Shown: piece by piece, positions 10,218-20,933 of the stretch | How positions within the stretch are numbered: the first letter of the stretch is position 1 | Layout of the letters: each line of letters starts with the position of its first letter | Assembly: GCF_000687475.1 (NCBI RefSeq) | Contig: NC_057319.1 | Span: 1,240,001 to 1,304,000, forward strand | Reading direction: 5' to 3' | DNA length: 64,000 nucleotides | Origin: Ustilaginoidea virens | Taxonomy: Eukaryota > Ascomycota > Sordariomycetes > Hypocreales > Clavicipitaceae | Program-made: the position numbers and the translations under genes | The notes under the pieces: model-generated | The model's input: only the letters and a program-made list of their open reading frames with translations | The model's database searches: none | Told to the model about the DNA's origin: nothing

Positions 10218-10703
10218 GGTGTGTTGTTGCCGCCTGCTCTCGGGTGGGCGTAGGTGGGAGGGTTTCCAATCCGAGTTTCGTATGTTCTTTTTTTACTTTT
10301 TTCCTTTCCTTCTTTCTTTCTTTCTGTCTTTCCTTCTTCCGCGCCCGCTCTTCGGAGATGATGAGTGTCGAGGGCAACGGGGGGGGAAGTGAAGCCAGCA
10401 AGCAATTCTGAATGCTGGCTGAATCGTCCGTCAACGGAAGCTTGGGTGGATGTGGATGATGTGGATGACGACTGGAGTCACTGGACGATGCGAGCTATGT
10501 AGCCAAAGTCCCACCCCGGACCGACTGGTTCCGTTCCTGCCGTCGGCTCTCGTTCTTCCCCCATCCCACTACTCCGTTCACTCGCTGCCCCTCCCCCCCC
10601 GCCCCACCTCACCTCCATCCAAGTCGCGGGCGGCCGCTGCGGGCGTTTCACAAAGCAAGCAGATAGACTCAACTCGACTCGCCCCCCCCCCCCCCCCGGA
10701 ACA
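10218..10703. promoter_or_regulatory. Divergent promoter region of EMC6 and HEM12, with pyrimidine tract and C16 run
   Basis: These 486 bases serve both genes. They hold a pyrimidine-rich tract on the plus strand (about 10288-10340, TTTC-type repeats) upstream of EMC6. A run of 16 C (10682-10697) ends six bases before the HEM12 ATG, so any HEM12 transcript leader contains it or starts very close to it. Confidence 0.55.
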
Positions 10704-11092
10704 ATGGAAAACTCTTTCGAGCCGTTGAAGAACGATCTTCTGCTCCGTGCCGCACGGGGTACACACCCCCCCCCTCCCCAAGGACACACACCGCATTCAC
10801 CGGTTCAGAGCAAACGACTGACGACCAAATGCCTAGGCCAAGTTGTCGAACGCCCGCCCATGTGGGTGATGCGTCAGGGTAAGGGGCAATGCTTCCCAAT
10901 CGCCCAACCCGCGACAAACCCCGTTGCCGTTCGTCGCTGAAATACCCGGGCCGTGCCTTAGCGGGACGCTACCTCCCCGAGTACCACGAGGCCAAGGGAT
11001 CCCGCGACTTCTTCGAGTGCTGCCGCGACCCCGAGGTGGCGTCGGCCCTGACGCTCCAGCCCGTCGAGCGCTTCGACGGCCTGCTCGACGCC

Positions 11093-11124
<32 letters not shown>

Positions 11125-12209
11125 GCAGGCCATGGGCATGCAGGTCGAAATGGTGGACAAGAAGGGCCCGCACTTTCCCCGGCCGCTCGACGCCCCGACC
11201 GACGGCCAGTATGAGCGCGTCCTCGAGCGGCCCGTCGACGTGCAGCGCGAGCTGGCGTACGTGTACGACGCCGTCGCGCTGACGAGGAAGAAGCTGGCCG
11301 GGAGGGTGCCGCTGATTGGCTTCTGCGGCGCGCCCTGGACCCTGTTCTGCTACATGGTCGAGGGGGGCGGCACCAAGCTGTTCGCCAGGAGCAAGACGTG
11401 GCTGTACAGGCATCCCCGGGAGACCAAGGCTCTTCTGGCCAAGATTGCCGACATTTGCGTCCAACACCTGGCTCTGCAGGTCAAGGCCGGCGCGCAGGTA
11501 TGATATTGCTGTGGCCTCTTTCCCTCTGCCTGCAAAGCGCGGCGCCTTCTTGGCGCCGCCTCTGCCCATCCGTACCCGTTCCTAGTTGACCATGCCTTTG
11601 CGGTCGCTGCTGCTGCTGCGGCTGCTGTTTTTTTTTTTTTTTTTTTCTCCCCAGATGGTCATGGTCTTCGACTCCTGGGCGGGCGAGCTGGGCCCGTCGT
11701 CGTTCCGCGAGTTTTCCGAACCGTATCTGTCGCGCATCGCCGAAAAGCTCCCCGAAACACTCGACGCCATGGGGCTGGACCGTGTTCCCATGACCGTGTT
11801 CCCCAAGGGCGCATGGTACGCGCTGGACTCGGTCTGCGACCTTGGCTACGACGTCGTGGGCATGGACTGGCTGCAGGATCCTGCCGAGGCCGTGAGGATC
11901 CGAGGCTCGCGCAAGGTCGTGTTCCAGGGAAACGCCGATCCCGGCGTCCTGTACGGAACCAAGGAAGCCATCACGTCGGCGGTGGAGCAAATGGTCAAGG
12001 GCTTCTGGGTCGGCAAAAAGGGCTGGATCGCAAACCTGGGGCACGGTACGTTGGTTTGACTCTGGGGGCGTTCCGGGCTCGGAAAGGGCAGCTTGTTGGG
12101 CTAACCGTGCGACGCATTCGGCTCCGCAGGCATCACGCCAGGGGTTGACCCGGACAACCTGAGGCACTTTTTCGAGGAAATACACCGATTGACGGCGGAT
12201 GAAAAATGA
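10704..12209 (+). CDS. HEM12: Uroporphyrinogen decarboxylase
   Basis: Five exons: 10704-10758, 10837-10878, 10962-11497, 11655-12045 and 12130-12209 (367 aa, the usual length). The enzyme decarboxylates uroporphyrinogen III to coproporphyrinogen III in cytosolic haem synthesis. Both family signatures are present: [16 protein letters not shown], assembled across intron 2, and [17 protein letters not shown]. The C-terminus [12 protein letters not shown] is assembled across intron 4. Exon 2 is only 42 nt. Intron 3 (157 nt) has a T19 run (11628-11646) directly before its TCTCCCCAG acceptor, so the homopolymer serves as an oversized polypyrimidine tract. Every junction is in phase. Confidence 0.96.
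11628..11646. repeat. T19 homopolymer in HEM12 intron 3
   Basis: Nineteen T directly before TCTCCCCAG, the acceptor of HEM12 intron 3. Confidence 0.95.
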
Positions 12210-12700
12210 GCCGGTCAACCGGGCCTGCCGCTCTCCGTCGTATCCACGATTTCGGGGAGGGGAAAGGGAAGAGAGGTAAAGAAAAGGAAAGGAAGGGAAA
12301 GGAAAGGAAAGGAAAGGAAAGGAAAGGAGCAGTGGTTAGCTCGGGTCATTCGGGTCATGCGGCGCTCATCAGCTCTACCACGCAAAGGCAGGCATCTAGA
12401 CGGATGCGTCAAACAGCAGCGCCCAAGCATAGCATAGCAAAGCATCCATGTACACGGGCTCTGAATCTGGCAAAAAGAAATGAAACCCTGATCCTCAACG
12501 CCGCCCACTCAACCCGCGCCGGCACGCCGCCGGCCGCCGGCCGCCGACCGCCTAGCTCCATGCAACTTTATATCCGGAACGTGATCGCCACCCCATCGTA
12601 CGTAAAACCCACCCCAGCTCGGAAGAAGAAAAAAAACACAAACGACATGCCCCGAGAGGGGCCAAGGCGGAGAAACCGCACTCCCCGTATCACCACTCGT
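12210..12700. repeat. Convergent intergenic region with 52-nt homopurine tract
   Basis: The 491 bases between convergent HEM12 and the DUF3602 gene hold a pure purine tract at 12278-12329, mostly tandem GGAAA units. It is preceded by another purine-rich stretch from 12254. No gene was seen. Confidence 0.7.
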
Positions 12701-13313
12701 TCACGACTTTTTACCAAACAGCCAGCTCTTGTGCTTGGCGGCAGCACCAGCACCAGCACCAGCACCAGCACCAGCAGCACCAGCGGGATCCGACTCTGGG
12801 CCCGCGCCGTCATCCGCAACAGCTTCCTCCCTGCTAGCCTTGCCCGCCAGCTCGGCCGATTCCTCGTCCCCCCGAAACACATTGCCCGCCCCCCCACGAC
12901 CGCCGTGCTGCACGCCGCCGCTGTACCGTCTCGGGACCCTGCGAACAAGAGACGGGCCGGGCCGGGGCCAGGCCGTCTCTGCGAGTCAGGAACCGCGCAA
13001 CGAGGGCGAGGCACGAAAAAAAAAAAAAAAAAAAACAAAAACAAAAACACGGCCGCACGGCCGCTTGGGATCGGACTTACGCTCCCACGTCCTGGCGCAG
13101 GCGGGTCTCGTCGGGGTCGTCGTTCCTGGCCATGTTTCCCGTGCCGCCGCGGCCGGTGGTGACGACGGGCGTCTTCAGCACCGGCGTTTCGAGGTCCGAC
13201 GGGTTGAGCTTGGGCGACTGGGACGCAGAGGCCATGTTCCCTGCGCCGCCTCGGCCGTGGGATGACAGCGGCGCGGGCGCTGTCGGGCTGCTTGTTTCGT
13301 TCCTGAGGGCCAT
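12701..13313 (-). CDS. DUF3602 protein with three RGGxGN repeats
   Basis: Exons on the minus strand are 13313-13081 and 12938-12701 (156 aa). The motif GRGGAGN or GRGGTGN occurs at about residues 20-26, 54-60 and 91-97, which defines the fungal DUF3602 family. The linker is Ser/Thr/Pro-rich. A low-complexity Ala/Gly run (about residues 130-143, coded by CAGCACCAG-type repeats on the plus strand) precedes a basic tail KHKSWLFGKKS. The 142-nt intron contains a 20-nt homopolymer (13016-13035, T on the coding strand). Its donor GC-GTAAGT and acceptor TTCGCAG keep phase. An in-frame ATG at 13421 would add 36 residues. Function is unknown; the protein is probably cytosolic and disordered. Confidence 0.82.
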
Positions 13314-14539
13314 GATCGCGGGGGTGTTTTGGGTTGGTGATGTCGCGGGCGGACAAAAGGTTGACTCCACGACTTGTGAACTCCGCAATCGGACCAGGGG
13401 GGGGTTTGTGTGAGAGGACAAGGAAGTCGAAACAAGTGAGGGTCGGAAAATAGGTAGATGACGAACGGGCCAGGGGGGGGCAACCTTGCATTGCAGCCTT
13501 GCATGGTAGCCGCAGCAGGTGATGACCGTACGTGAGCAGCAAGTCTAGCCGCTTTGGTGTCACGTGATGGCAGCCCACACTTGCTATATCTAGGTATTTA
13601 ACCTTCGCTCTATAGAACCTTGGGTAGTGTATACAGTCCAAGCCTTTCACATTCCACTTTACGCATCGTGCGCTCACATTTTGGTCGTCGATTCGGTGGA
13701 CCGGGCTGGATGCCTCCCATATCGCCATATCGATGGGTCATCTCGGTACCGGTACCTCCTAGGTATGGAGCACCTCTTGCGCTGCCCATCCCTAGCATCC
13801 CACGTCAGTCAGCATCATCATCGGCATCACACGTCCTACATCCAGAATTTTCGCAGCACATTAGACGGTTGGCAATGCAATACCTGGTATCAAAATAAAA
13901 TACGCTGCAAATCTGTCAAGTTGCCGTCCAGACGATGCAGCCGCATCTGAATCTGGTTGCACATGAGCCCTTGCCTGAATGAGTCGTACACGCGATAAGC
14001 CCATGAGCAACGGAGACTGCTCCCAGACGAAACCAACTGCTACCTGCGACAACCATCACCACTTACTGGAGCGCTACTTGGAACGGATAACACATATATC
14101 AGAGGCAGCGTATACGTTCTGTAAGCAGATCATCCCCCTAAACGGGATGGTTTCTTTTTTTCTTGGGCCTAGTCTGAGTCCTAGCATACGCCGTGCACCA
14201 CGCCACGTGATTTGCAGCGCTCGTGACTGCTTGTTCGCCCGCTCGCTTTGCGAAATGTTGCCAGTGCTTTCCTCTCATTCAATCAAACCACCGGGCTTCC
14301 AACGTAGTTGTCGCAGGTACTATTGCTCCTGCTCGGTACCATGGGCCCTCACGAAGACGGGGGGGTTAAGCATTTCTACTGCTGATGCCTCAACACATCG
14401 TGCGTGGTTGGTCGTGCCAGAGTTTGTGTTCGGACGCTTTGATCGGGGGCAGGGGGGGAAAAGGGGCAACAGAAAAGAGAGAGAGAGACACACACACACA
14501 GAAAAAGAAGAGGCTTGCATCAAAAGGCAGCGGTAAATT
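13314..14539. other. Gene-free stretch between DUF3602 gene and velB
   Basis: About 1.2 kb upstream of the DUF3602 gene and downstream of velB, both minus-strand. It includes a GGTACC/CCTAGG-rich patch near 13745-13765 and a (CA)n microsatellite near 14486-14500. No supported gene. Confidence 0.4.
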
Positions 14540-16571
14540 TCAATCCCCATAATCGTCGTCATCGCCAACCTTGACGTTTGCATCCTTTCGAATTGGAATC
14601 TTAATGCCTTGGGTGGCAAATGTCTTGCTGAGTGGTGTGCTCTCGCACACGCCGGGGAACTTCTTGGCTGAGTAGACGTTGAAGATTTCGCTGAAGCAAC
14701 ATGCCAGAATGGGAGCTCTGCTCTTGTTGACTTTTGGAGCTGATCCGTCGCGCGGTGCTCCATCAGGCTGTCCAACATTCACAAACGAGAATCTCAGTCT
14801 GCGAGTTTTTGGTCAAATTTTGAGCCTCGACGACAAGGATGCGCATGCGCAGGGTTTACGTACCGAAAGGGACCCTCAGTACGTACACTGAGGTCCTGAA
14901 GAACAAACCAGATGCCGATGCGATCTTCTGTATCGCTGAGTCGGAAAGCACTGGCTGCCAAGCTCCCGATCAGATTCCTCGTGAACATGCCCTGGGGCTG
15001 TCCGCCCACCATAGACATTCTACCCAAGGAGTTGTGGTCCTGAACATATCCGGTTGAGCCGGAAGAACCGCTTCTCCCATACGTTGTAGCATTTGCGTGC
15101 GATGGTAGAGCACTCATAGCCCCATCTGCCTGATACGGCTGGTGTTGGGGGTAGTATTGCTGCGGTGGGCCATAAGAGCCATTGCGGGGGTAGGGGGATG
15201 CTGTTGAAGAGGGAGGGCTTGATTAGACATGATCTCATTGCATTGCGGTAAACGAATTCAGGGTTTGGGATCAAGACCGCGTTCTACCGTACTTTGCGCA
15301 AAGCTGGCCTGCATCTGGTATTCTTGGACGTAGCATACTCCATGAGTTGGATTGTATGTTGAATCACGGCTGGGTGAAGCGATGCTTTGATTGCAGGGGA
15401 CCATGGCAGTATCCCCGCCGTTCAAAGTCGTATAGGGATGAGGCGTCGATGCTGACGGGCTACCAGCAGAAGAGCGAACTAGATTGACCTCTTTCGACCC
15501 GTCCTCGCTCCAAAGGTCGACATTGAGGACAAACATGGAATGATCAATATCGCTGCAGAGCATTAGCTTCTGAAAATCTTCAGCTGATAAAGCGGAGACA
15601 AGAGCCACACGGCTAAATGGATGGCTTCGAGCGTACTTGCAATCTATTTCTCTTCCTGTGGCAACGTCCGTGATGATGAGTCGAACGCAGGGTGGCGGAG
15701 TAATGGGTCGACGATCCTACGGAAGACATTAGGGCGAGCATGGATGTGCTCCCCACGAGCTGAATGACGTACCTTGTCTCCAAAGCCACACATACGAGCT
15801 CGTTTTGGTTGCTGCACAACATCGAGGCTGGGATCATGTCAGGTTTTCTCACGAGCTAGCTTGGTAAGAAGAGGGGAGTGAGGGCGGGGGGAAAAAAAAG
15901 AAAGAAAGGGAGAAAGAAGGAAAGAAAGTCCACGTTTTTGCTACTCACTGGTACTGGCGGCCAGAAACCTCGTCTATCTTTGAAAAAGGTGCCAGAAGCT
16001 GTGCCTGGTTCCCGACCGGCTTCCCCGAGTTGGCGGATGCCAGACTGCCAGGGGAATCCGACGATGCTTCGTCGAGCCTAGACAGGTGCGCCGACGACGG
16101 CGGCATTTGTGGTGCGGGTAGATGGTGTTGGAGGTGCGAGACATGATACTGACTCGTAGGAAGAGACGATGGGTTGGGACGTGCGTTTGGATGGTGCTGG
16201 ATTTGCGAAAGGCTGGCTTGTCTGGCGTGGTGCGAGTGGTGAGCGTGAGCGTCAGCATGTGTTGGGGATGGGTGTTGTTGTATTTGGTGATGATGCTGCT
16301 GCTGATGATGATGCTGCTGCTGATGATGCTGCTGCTGCTGATGCTGATGCGGCTGCTGATGCGGCTGCGGATGCGGCTGCTGCAGCCTTGGCTGTTGATT
16401 CTGGAGGTGGTTGTGACTGTACGCATATAGCGAGCTCGTCGGGTGTGAAGGCGTGGTTGAGCCCGGCGGTGAGAAGGCAGCCGCTTCAGACTGGGGGAGC
16501 TGCTGAGCCGTCTCCGCGGAGGCAGGGTACGTCGAACTCATGGCCGCCGAGATGGCAGGCAGTCCAATCAT
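14540..16571 (-). CDS. velB: Velvet-family regulator VelB
   Basis: Six minus-strand exons: 16571-15949, 15827-15773, 15716-15637, 15552-15293, 15200-14864 and 14798-14540 (537 aa). The velvet domain is split, as in VelB. The first half holds QPKRARMCGFGDKDRRP and PITPPPCVRL, then DIDHSMFVLNVDLWSEDG (residues about 208-265). The second half starts near NLIGSLAASAFRL (about 414) and continues IGIWFVLQDLSVRTEG and FSFVNVGQPDG. Velvet proteins bind DNA through an NF-kB-like fold. VelB pairs with VeA or VosA to couple light, development and secondary metabolism. Residues 53-118 are a His/Gln-rich low-complexity tract. A second ATG at 16541 has the better start context, so the first 10 residues are uncertain. 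All splice junctions keep phase. Confidence 0.93.
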
Positions 16572-18100
16572 TGATCAAGGGTCGTCCCAGGACCGAGCTG
16601 TTCTCAAAGGAAAGGAAGCACTAATAAGAAGAGTCTGGTCTGGTTGCCCGGGAACATGGAGAAGTCGCCAGCCAAACCAGTTGCCGCGGGGTTCAATGTC
16701 TGCTTACGGTTTGATCGATCCGTCCGACGCCGTCTGCAACTGCGACTGGGGTGGGGCTTGGCGATGTTGCATGGCACGGGCCAAGCGCCAAACCACATGC
16801 ACCGATCCGACAAGGCTTGCTGGGCAGGTGTCGGGGAACCTGCTGCCTCACCGTGCCAGGTGGAAGGTAGCAGGTACCGGGCAAGACCGTCTGGTAAATT
16901 TTACCAGGTGGTACCTACCTACCTACCTCTTCTTACCAGGAGGTAGGTAATGCAAGACGGGCCGCAATCGTGAACACGGCATCACAGATGTTTCCAATGG
17001 ATAAAATCAGCAGCGAGGACATCATGGCCAAAACTGTGCAGACCCTCAGAGTGCAGCATCTTCCCGGTACCAAGTTAAGTTCTTGATGCATACCACCGTG
17101 TGAATCCGGGCATCTGCAGAACTTTGTCAGTTTGGGCACCCAAGGTACCTGGTAGGAGCCTAGGAGGTATCCGGCACATGATGCGTCTGGCTATCAGGCA
17201 GGTACCGGGTACTTGAACCCTTACTTCCAGTCAGCTGCGAGACTGAACGCGGCTCTAATACCTAGGTGGGTAGGTAAAAAAGGTAAGCTGCCATTTCTGA
17301 TTTCGCACCGGCATGCACACGGCTCCCTGATGCCAGGGGCTGAACTTTGAAGCAAGCCAACTAACTCGTTCGCCCGACGAATAGTAGACGCGGACCCTGA
17401 TCCTCCTTTCCGCTTTTGCAAGTTAGTGGTCAAAGACGGATGCCTACGGCGGACTATACTGGAGTCGGCGACAGCCCTAATGACTAATGTTCGCTCTACT
17501 CCGTACATAACCCCTTATACCCATTCGAATCGCTGCGTGGTAATTGGTCATTAGCAAATATGCCCCATTATGCAAACAACAACGCAATGCAACTAAGCCA
17601 CCTACCTAGGTAGGTGGCTTAGTAGTATTTCTTTGGAGGCGGCAAAACTACACTTTCGTACCGGCAGGGGCTGAATTGACCAATTAAACAATCAGATCTA
17701 GAACTTACTTCCATCCACATAGCAATTTCCTAAGGAGACGGAGGTGTATAGCTGCGATTCAGCTTCTTTTAGGCGCTGAGATGGAATGGTGGGGTTGGCT
17801 GCTTACCTGGGTAGGTACGTACCTAGTTGGGCTGGTTCAATTGATTCCAGTCATCCCCGAGTTCGGAGCGCTACCCTTACGGATAGAATATTGACCCCTC
17901 TGAAAAAAAAAAAAAAAAAAAAAAGACATAAAAAAGAAGGAAAAAATGAAGAGGCCGGGCAAGACAGCAAGAAATCCCCCCTCCCTGTCCCGTCACATCC
18001 GACATAAGCAACCTCTCCTTACCAAGTATACAAAACTGAATTGTCAGAGACGTCTTCTGCTCCCTCCGCATACCGTCAAACCAACCCTCGCGTTGGAGCC
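16572..18100. promoter_or_regulatory. 1.5-kb divergent intergenic region of velB and HIS1, rich in ACCTAGGT-type palindromes
   Basis: No gene is supported here. The region is dotted with GGTACC, CCTACC and CCTAGG words (16874-16945, 17145-17170, 17262-17280, 17805-17827), a 32-nt perfect palindrome at 17592-17623 and an A22 run at 17903-17924, about 180 bases before the HIS1 start. Confidence 0.6.
17592..17623. repeat. 32-nt perfect palindrome centred on CCTAGG
   Basis: The left half-site ACTAAGCCACCTACCT is followed without a spacer by its exact reverse complement. It can form a hairpin with no loop spacer, or bind a symmetric dimer. It sits in the shared velB/HIS1 upstream region. Confidence 0.95.
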
Positions 18101-18993
18101 ATGGATCTGGTGAACCAGTCAGTGGAAAAGCCCAAGTTGACCTTTTTGATGGCATCGCACCCCTTCGCTCCGCCTCCGCCTCCGCCTCCGCCTCCGCCTG
18201 CCAGACGAAAATCCTAGCCCACTCGCGATCCCCAGCCCTACCGCCCGCCCATGGCGCCTGCTGACCGTTTGCATCATCCCACAGCCTCGAGGGCCGCCTG
18301 TTGTTCGCCGTACCCAAGAGTGAGTGGGAACCATTTGACCCTTCTCTCCGCGCGCGCCCGCCCCCTGCCCCTGCGCTGCCCGAAACCCCCGTCCGGCATT
18401 TCCCCGTCGCCGCGCGCTCGCTAATCCATCCGGGCAGAGGGACGGCTCAACCAAGCCGCCTTGGACCTCCTCGAAGGCGCCGATATCCAGTTCCGTCGCG
18501 AGAACCGGCTCGACATAGCCCTGGTCAAGAACTTGCCCATTGCGCTCATATTCCTGCCGGCGGCCGACATCCCGACCTTTGTGGGCCAGGGGCGCGTCGA
18601 TCTGGGCATCACGGGCTGGGATCAAGTCAGGGAGCACGATGCCTCTGCACGCTGCGCCTCCGGCCTCGGCGACGCCGCCCAGGGCTGCGACATGGTCATG
18701 AGCCTGGAGTTTGGCGCCTGCAAGCTCCAGGTGCAGGTTCCCGAGAAGGGCGACTACGCCACCGGCCGGGATCTCGTGGGCAAAACCATCGGCACCAGCT
18801 TCGTCAACCTGACCGCCGAGTACTTTGCCAGACTGGAAGCGGGCGTCGGCACGACCAGCAGCACTGCCGCCACGTCGACGCGCGACCTGCAAACGAAAAT
18901 CGTCGAGCTGAGCGGCAGCGTCGAGGCGGCTTGCGCGCTGGGCGTGGCTGATGGAATCGTCGATCTTGTCGGTACGCGTCCAACTTTTGCATG

Positions 18994-19034
<41 letters not shown>

Positions 19035-19511
19035 AATCTTGTTCTTCGCCGCCTTTGCATTTCCCGAATCCTTGTCGGATTCCCCGAGAGCTTGCTTCCC
19101 TTTTGCCCCATGGGCCAATGCTGACAAAAGGGGTGTGCAGAATCCGGAGAGACGATGCGGGCAGCTGGTCTGAAAGCAATCGACACCGTGGTCCAGTCTA
19201 CCGCTGTGCTGGTCCAGTCCAGGTCCTCCACCAATACCGACATGGTCGATCTGATTGCCTCGAGAATCCGCGGAGTCATTACCGCCCAGAGATATGTCCT
19301 CTGCCAGTACAACATTGAGAGGACACGGCTCCCGGAAGCCTGCAAGATCACCCCGGGCAAGCGAGCCCCAACCATCACGACCCTGGACTCGGATGGCTGG
19401 GTTGCCGTCAGCTCCATGGTCAGAAAGAAGGAGATTGCCTTGGTAATGGACGAGCTGAGCCGAGTTGGCGCGTCCGACATTCTTGTGCTAGATATCCACA
19501 ATACGCGATGA
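18101..19511 (+). CDS. HIS1: ATP phosphoribosyltransferase (first step of histidine synthesis)
   Basis: Four exons: 18101-18117, 18285-18319, 18438-18971 and 19141-19511 (318 aa). It condenses ATP with PRPP, the committed and usually histidine-inhibited step. The assembled start MDLVNHLEGRLLFAVPK needs the 17-nt first exon. Catalytic-domain landmarks are GRLNQAALDLLEGA, the PRPP/ATP-site region DIPTFVGQGRVDLGITGWDQ, and GVADGIVDLVESGETMRAAGL, which is rebuilt across intron 3. The C-terminal part from about residue 240 fits the regulatory HisG_C domain. Intron 3 (169 nt) contains an A39 run (18994-19032), the longest homopolymer in the window. The purine-rich acceptor side still ends GTGTGCAG. 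Confidence 0.96.
18994..19032. repeat. A39 homopolymer in HIS1 intron 3
   Basis: Thirty-nine A beginning 22 bases after the donor of HIS1 intron 3. It is the longest homopolymer in the window. Confidence 0.95.
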
Positions 19512-20933
19512 GGTTTTTTTTTTTGTTTTTTGTTTTTTTTTGTGGCTCTTTTCTCTCGACCGCGGTCCTCCTCGTAGACAACAGTTTCGCCATCCACCCA
19601 GTTCAACTCAGCCTGGGGGTTATGTGCCATCTTTCAGTCGCTGCCTTTTGTTTTCATCCACTGCTTTATACTGAGGGGATAACCAATCCACCGCGTGGCT
19701 CATCTACGCAACACTGGCGCTCTTTCACGGTGCAGAGGTTTGGTGGCCCTGCATCTGGTATCTGGGTCGGTGTGCTCATCCTCCTGGCCCGTCCCATGCT
19801 GGACGCGGCAACAAGAGGTGACCGTCGTTGTCGCCGGTTCGTGTGGCTGGCAGCATCAGCTGTGGTGACTCAGATGCAGCAAGCAGTCTTGGGGATCCTT
19901 TCATTCGATGAGCGAACCGCACCGCTCCGCGCAAGGGGTTGCTCGAACACGCGCTCTCTCTTTCTTCTCCGATAGCAAACGCACCAGGATGGGGATCTAA
20001 CTTCCCATCCAGCAGCCGTGGCCTTTTTTTCGCCTTGGCGCCTAAAGCCCCGGCTCTCGTTGAATACAGAGACCAAGTTTCAAAAGTCTGCCCTACCCGT
20101 CTCCGAGTTGGTCACAATGCTCTCCACCTTGCAAGGCGCGCGACGAGGAGGTCGTGGCGGGAAGCGAACGTCACGCCGCGCATGCACACATGCTCTACCC
20201 GGCTCACGCACCCAGAGGCCGACTCCCACCACGTAGAAAGCACAAGTGAATCGACACGTAAATCCAAGCTTGTCGGCATCATGTGCCCCCCCCCCCCCCC
20301 CCCCCCCCCCGAGTCCTTTGTTTCGAAGCCCCCTGGGCCATCTGACCCCCTTTGACTCGATCGAGGCTCTACCGCCACCCCCTGGCCCTTTCGAGTCTGA
20401 AACCTGCCCTGCTTACAAACCTTCTTGTGCTCCAAAAGGGTGCCGGCCAAGGCGCAACCAAGATGGCATTCCTCAAGATTTCCTGTCGTCCACGGGCGCT
20501 CAACATGGTTCCGCCGTCAGCCCGTCACAAACGTCGTCGACTGGGTTCCGCAGGAAAAGGGTTGGCCTCGGAATGCGCCGGCATGAAAACAATCTTCCAG
20601 TGTCTTTATGCATTCAGTGGAATTAAATCGCTAGGAGGATTTGCAGGACCTCCTCCCCTCCCCATCTAGTCTATAGTAGCTGTGCGTGATTTTCGTCTCT
20701 AATGCATTATTCACCGCGAATGCTGCGTCTTTTGGCCGATCCCGTCGTAACCCCTTGACGCCCTGCATATGTAGATATCTCCAAGAAGTTTTCTATAAAT
20801 TAGTCTCTGTGCATGCAATACAATGCGCAGTACGTCATTCCATTTCATCACCATTTTCCGCCACAGACGGGTTATCCATCCCCCGATAAAGCTGGATAAC
20901 GGACTGCAAATAAAAATAAAAGGAAAAAAAAAG
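19512..20933. other. Convergent intergenic region of HIS1 and CCH1, with C25 run
   Basis: About 1.4 kb between the two 3' ends. It includes T-rich sequence just after the HIS1 stop (19514-19541) and a run of 25 C at 20286-20310. Several short ORFs exist but none has a recognisable domain. Confidence 0.45.
20286..20310. repeat. C25 homopolymer
   Basis: Twenty-five consecutive C on the plus strand (G on the minus strand) in the HIS1/CCH1 intergenic region. It is the longest G/C homopolymer in the window. Confidence 0.97.

Noticed and set aside
12568..13728. 386-codon minus-strand ORF over the DUF3602 gene
   Set aside because: It uses another frame, reads through the homopolymer intron as poly-Phe and has no domain. 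The spliced RGGxGN frame explains the locus.
16122..16624. Plus-strand ORFs with Met/Leu- or Ala-rich repeats
   Set aside because: They are antisense shadows of the CAG/CAC repeats coding the VelB His/Gln tract.
18119..19630. Long minus-strand ORF (503 codons) opposite HIS1, with poly-Phe
   Set aside because: It is the antisense of HIS1 exons and the A39 run. The plus strand encodes a complete enzyme with phase-consistent introns.
20352..20669. 105-codon plus ORF between HIS1 and CCH1
   Set aside because: Composition and lack of any domain fit a chance frame. No splice or start evidence supports it.
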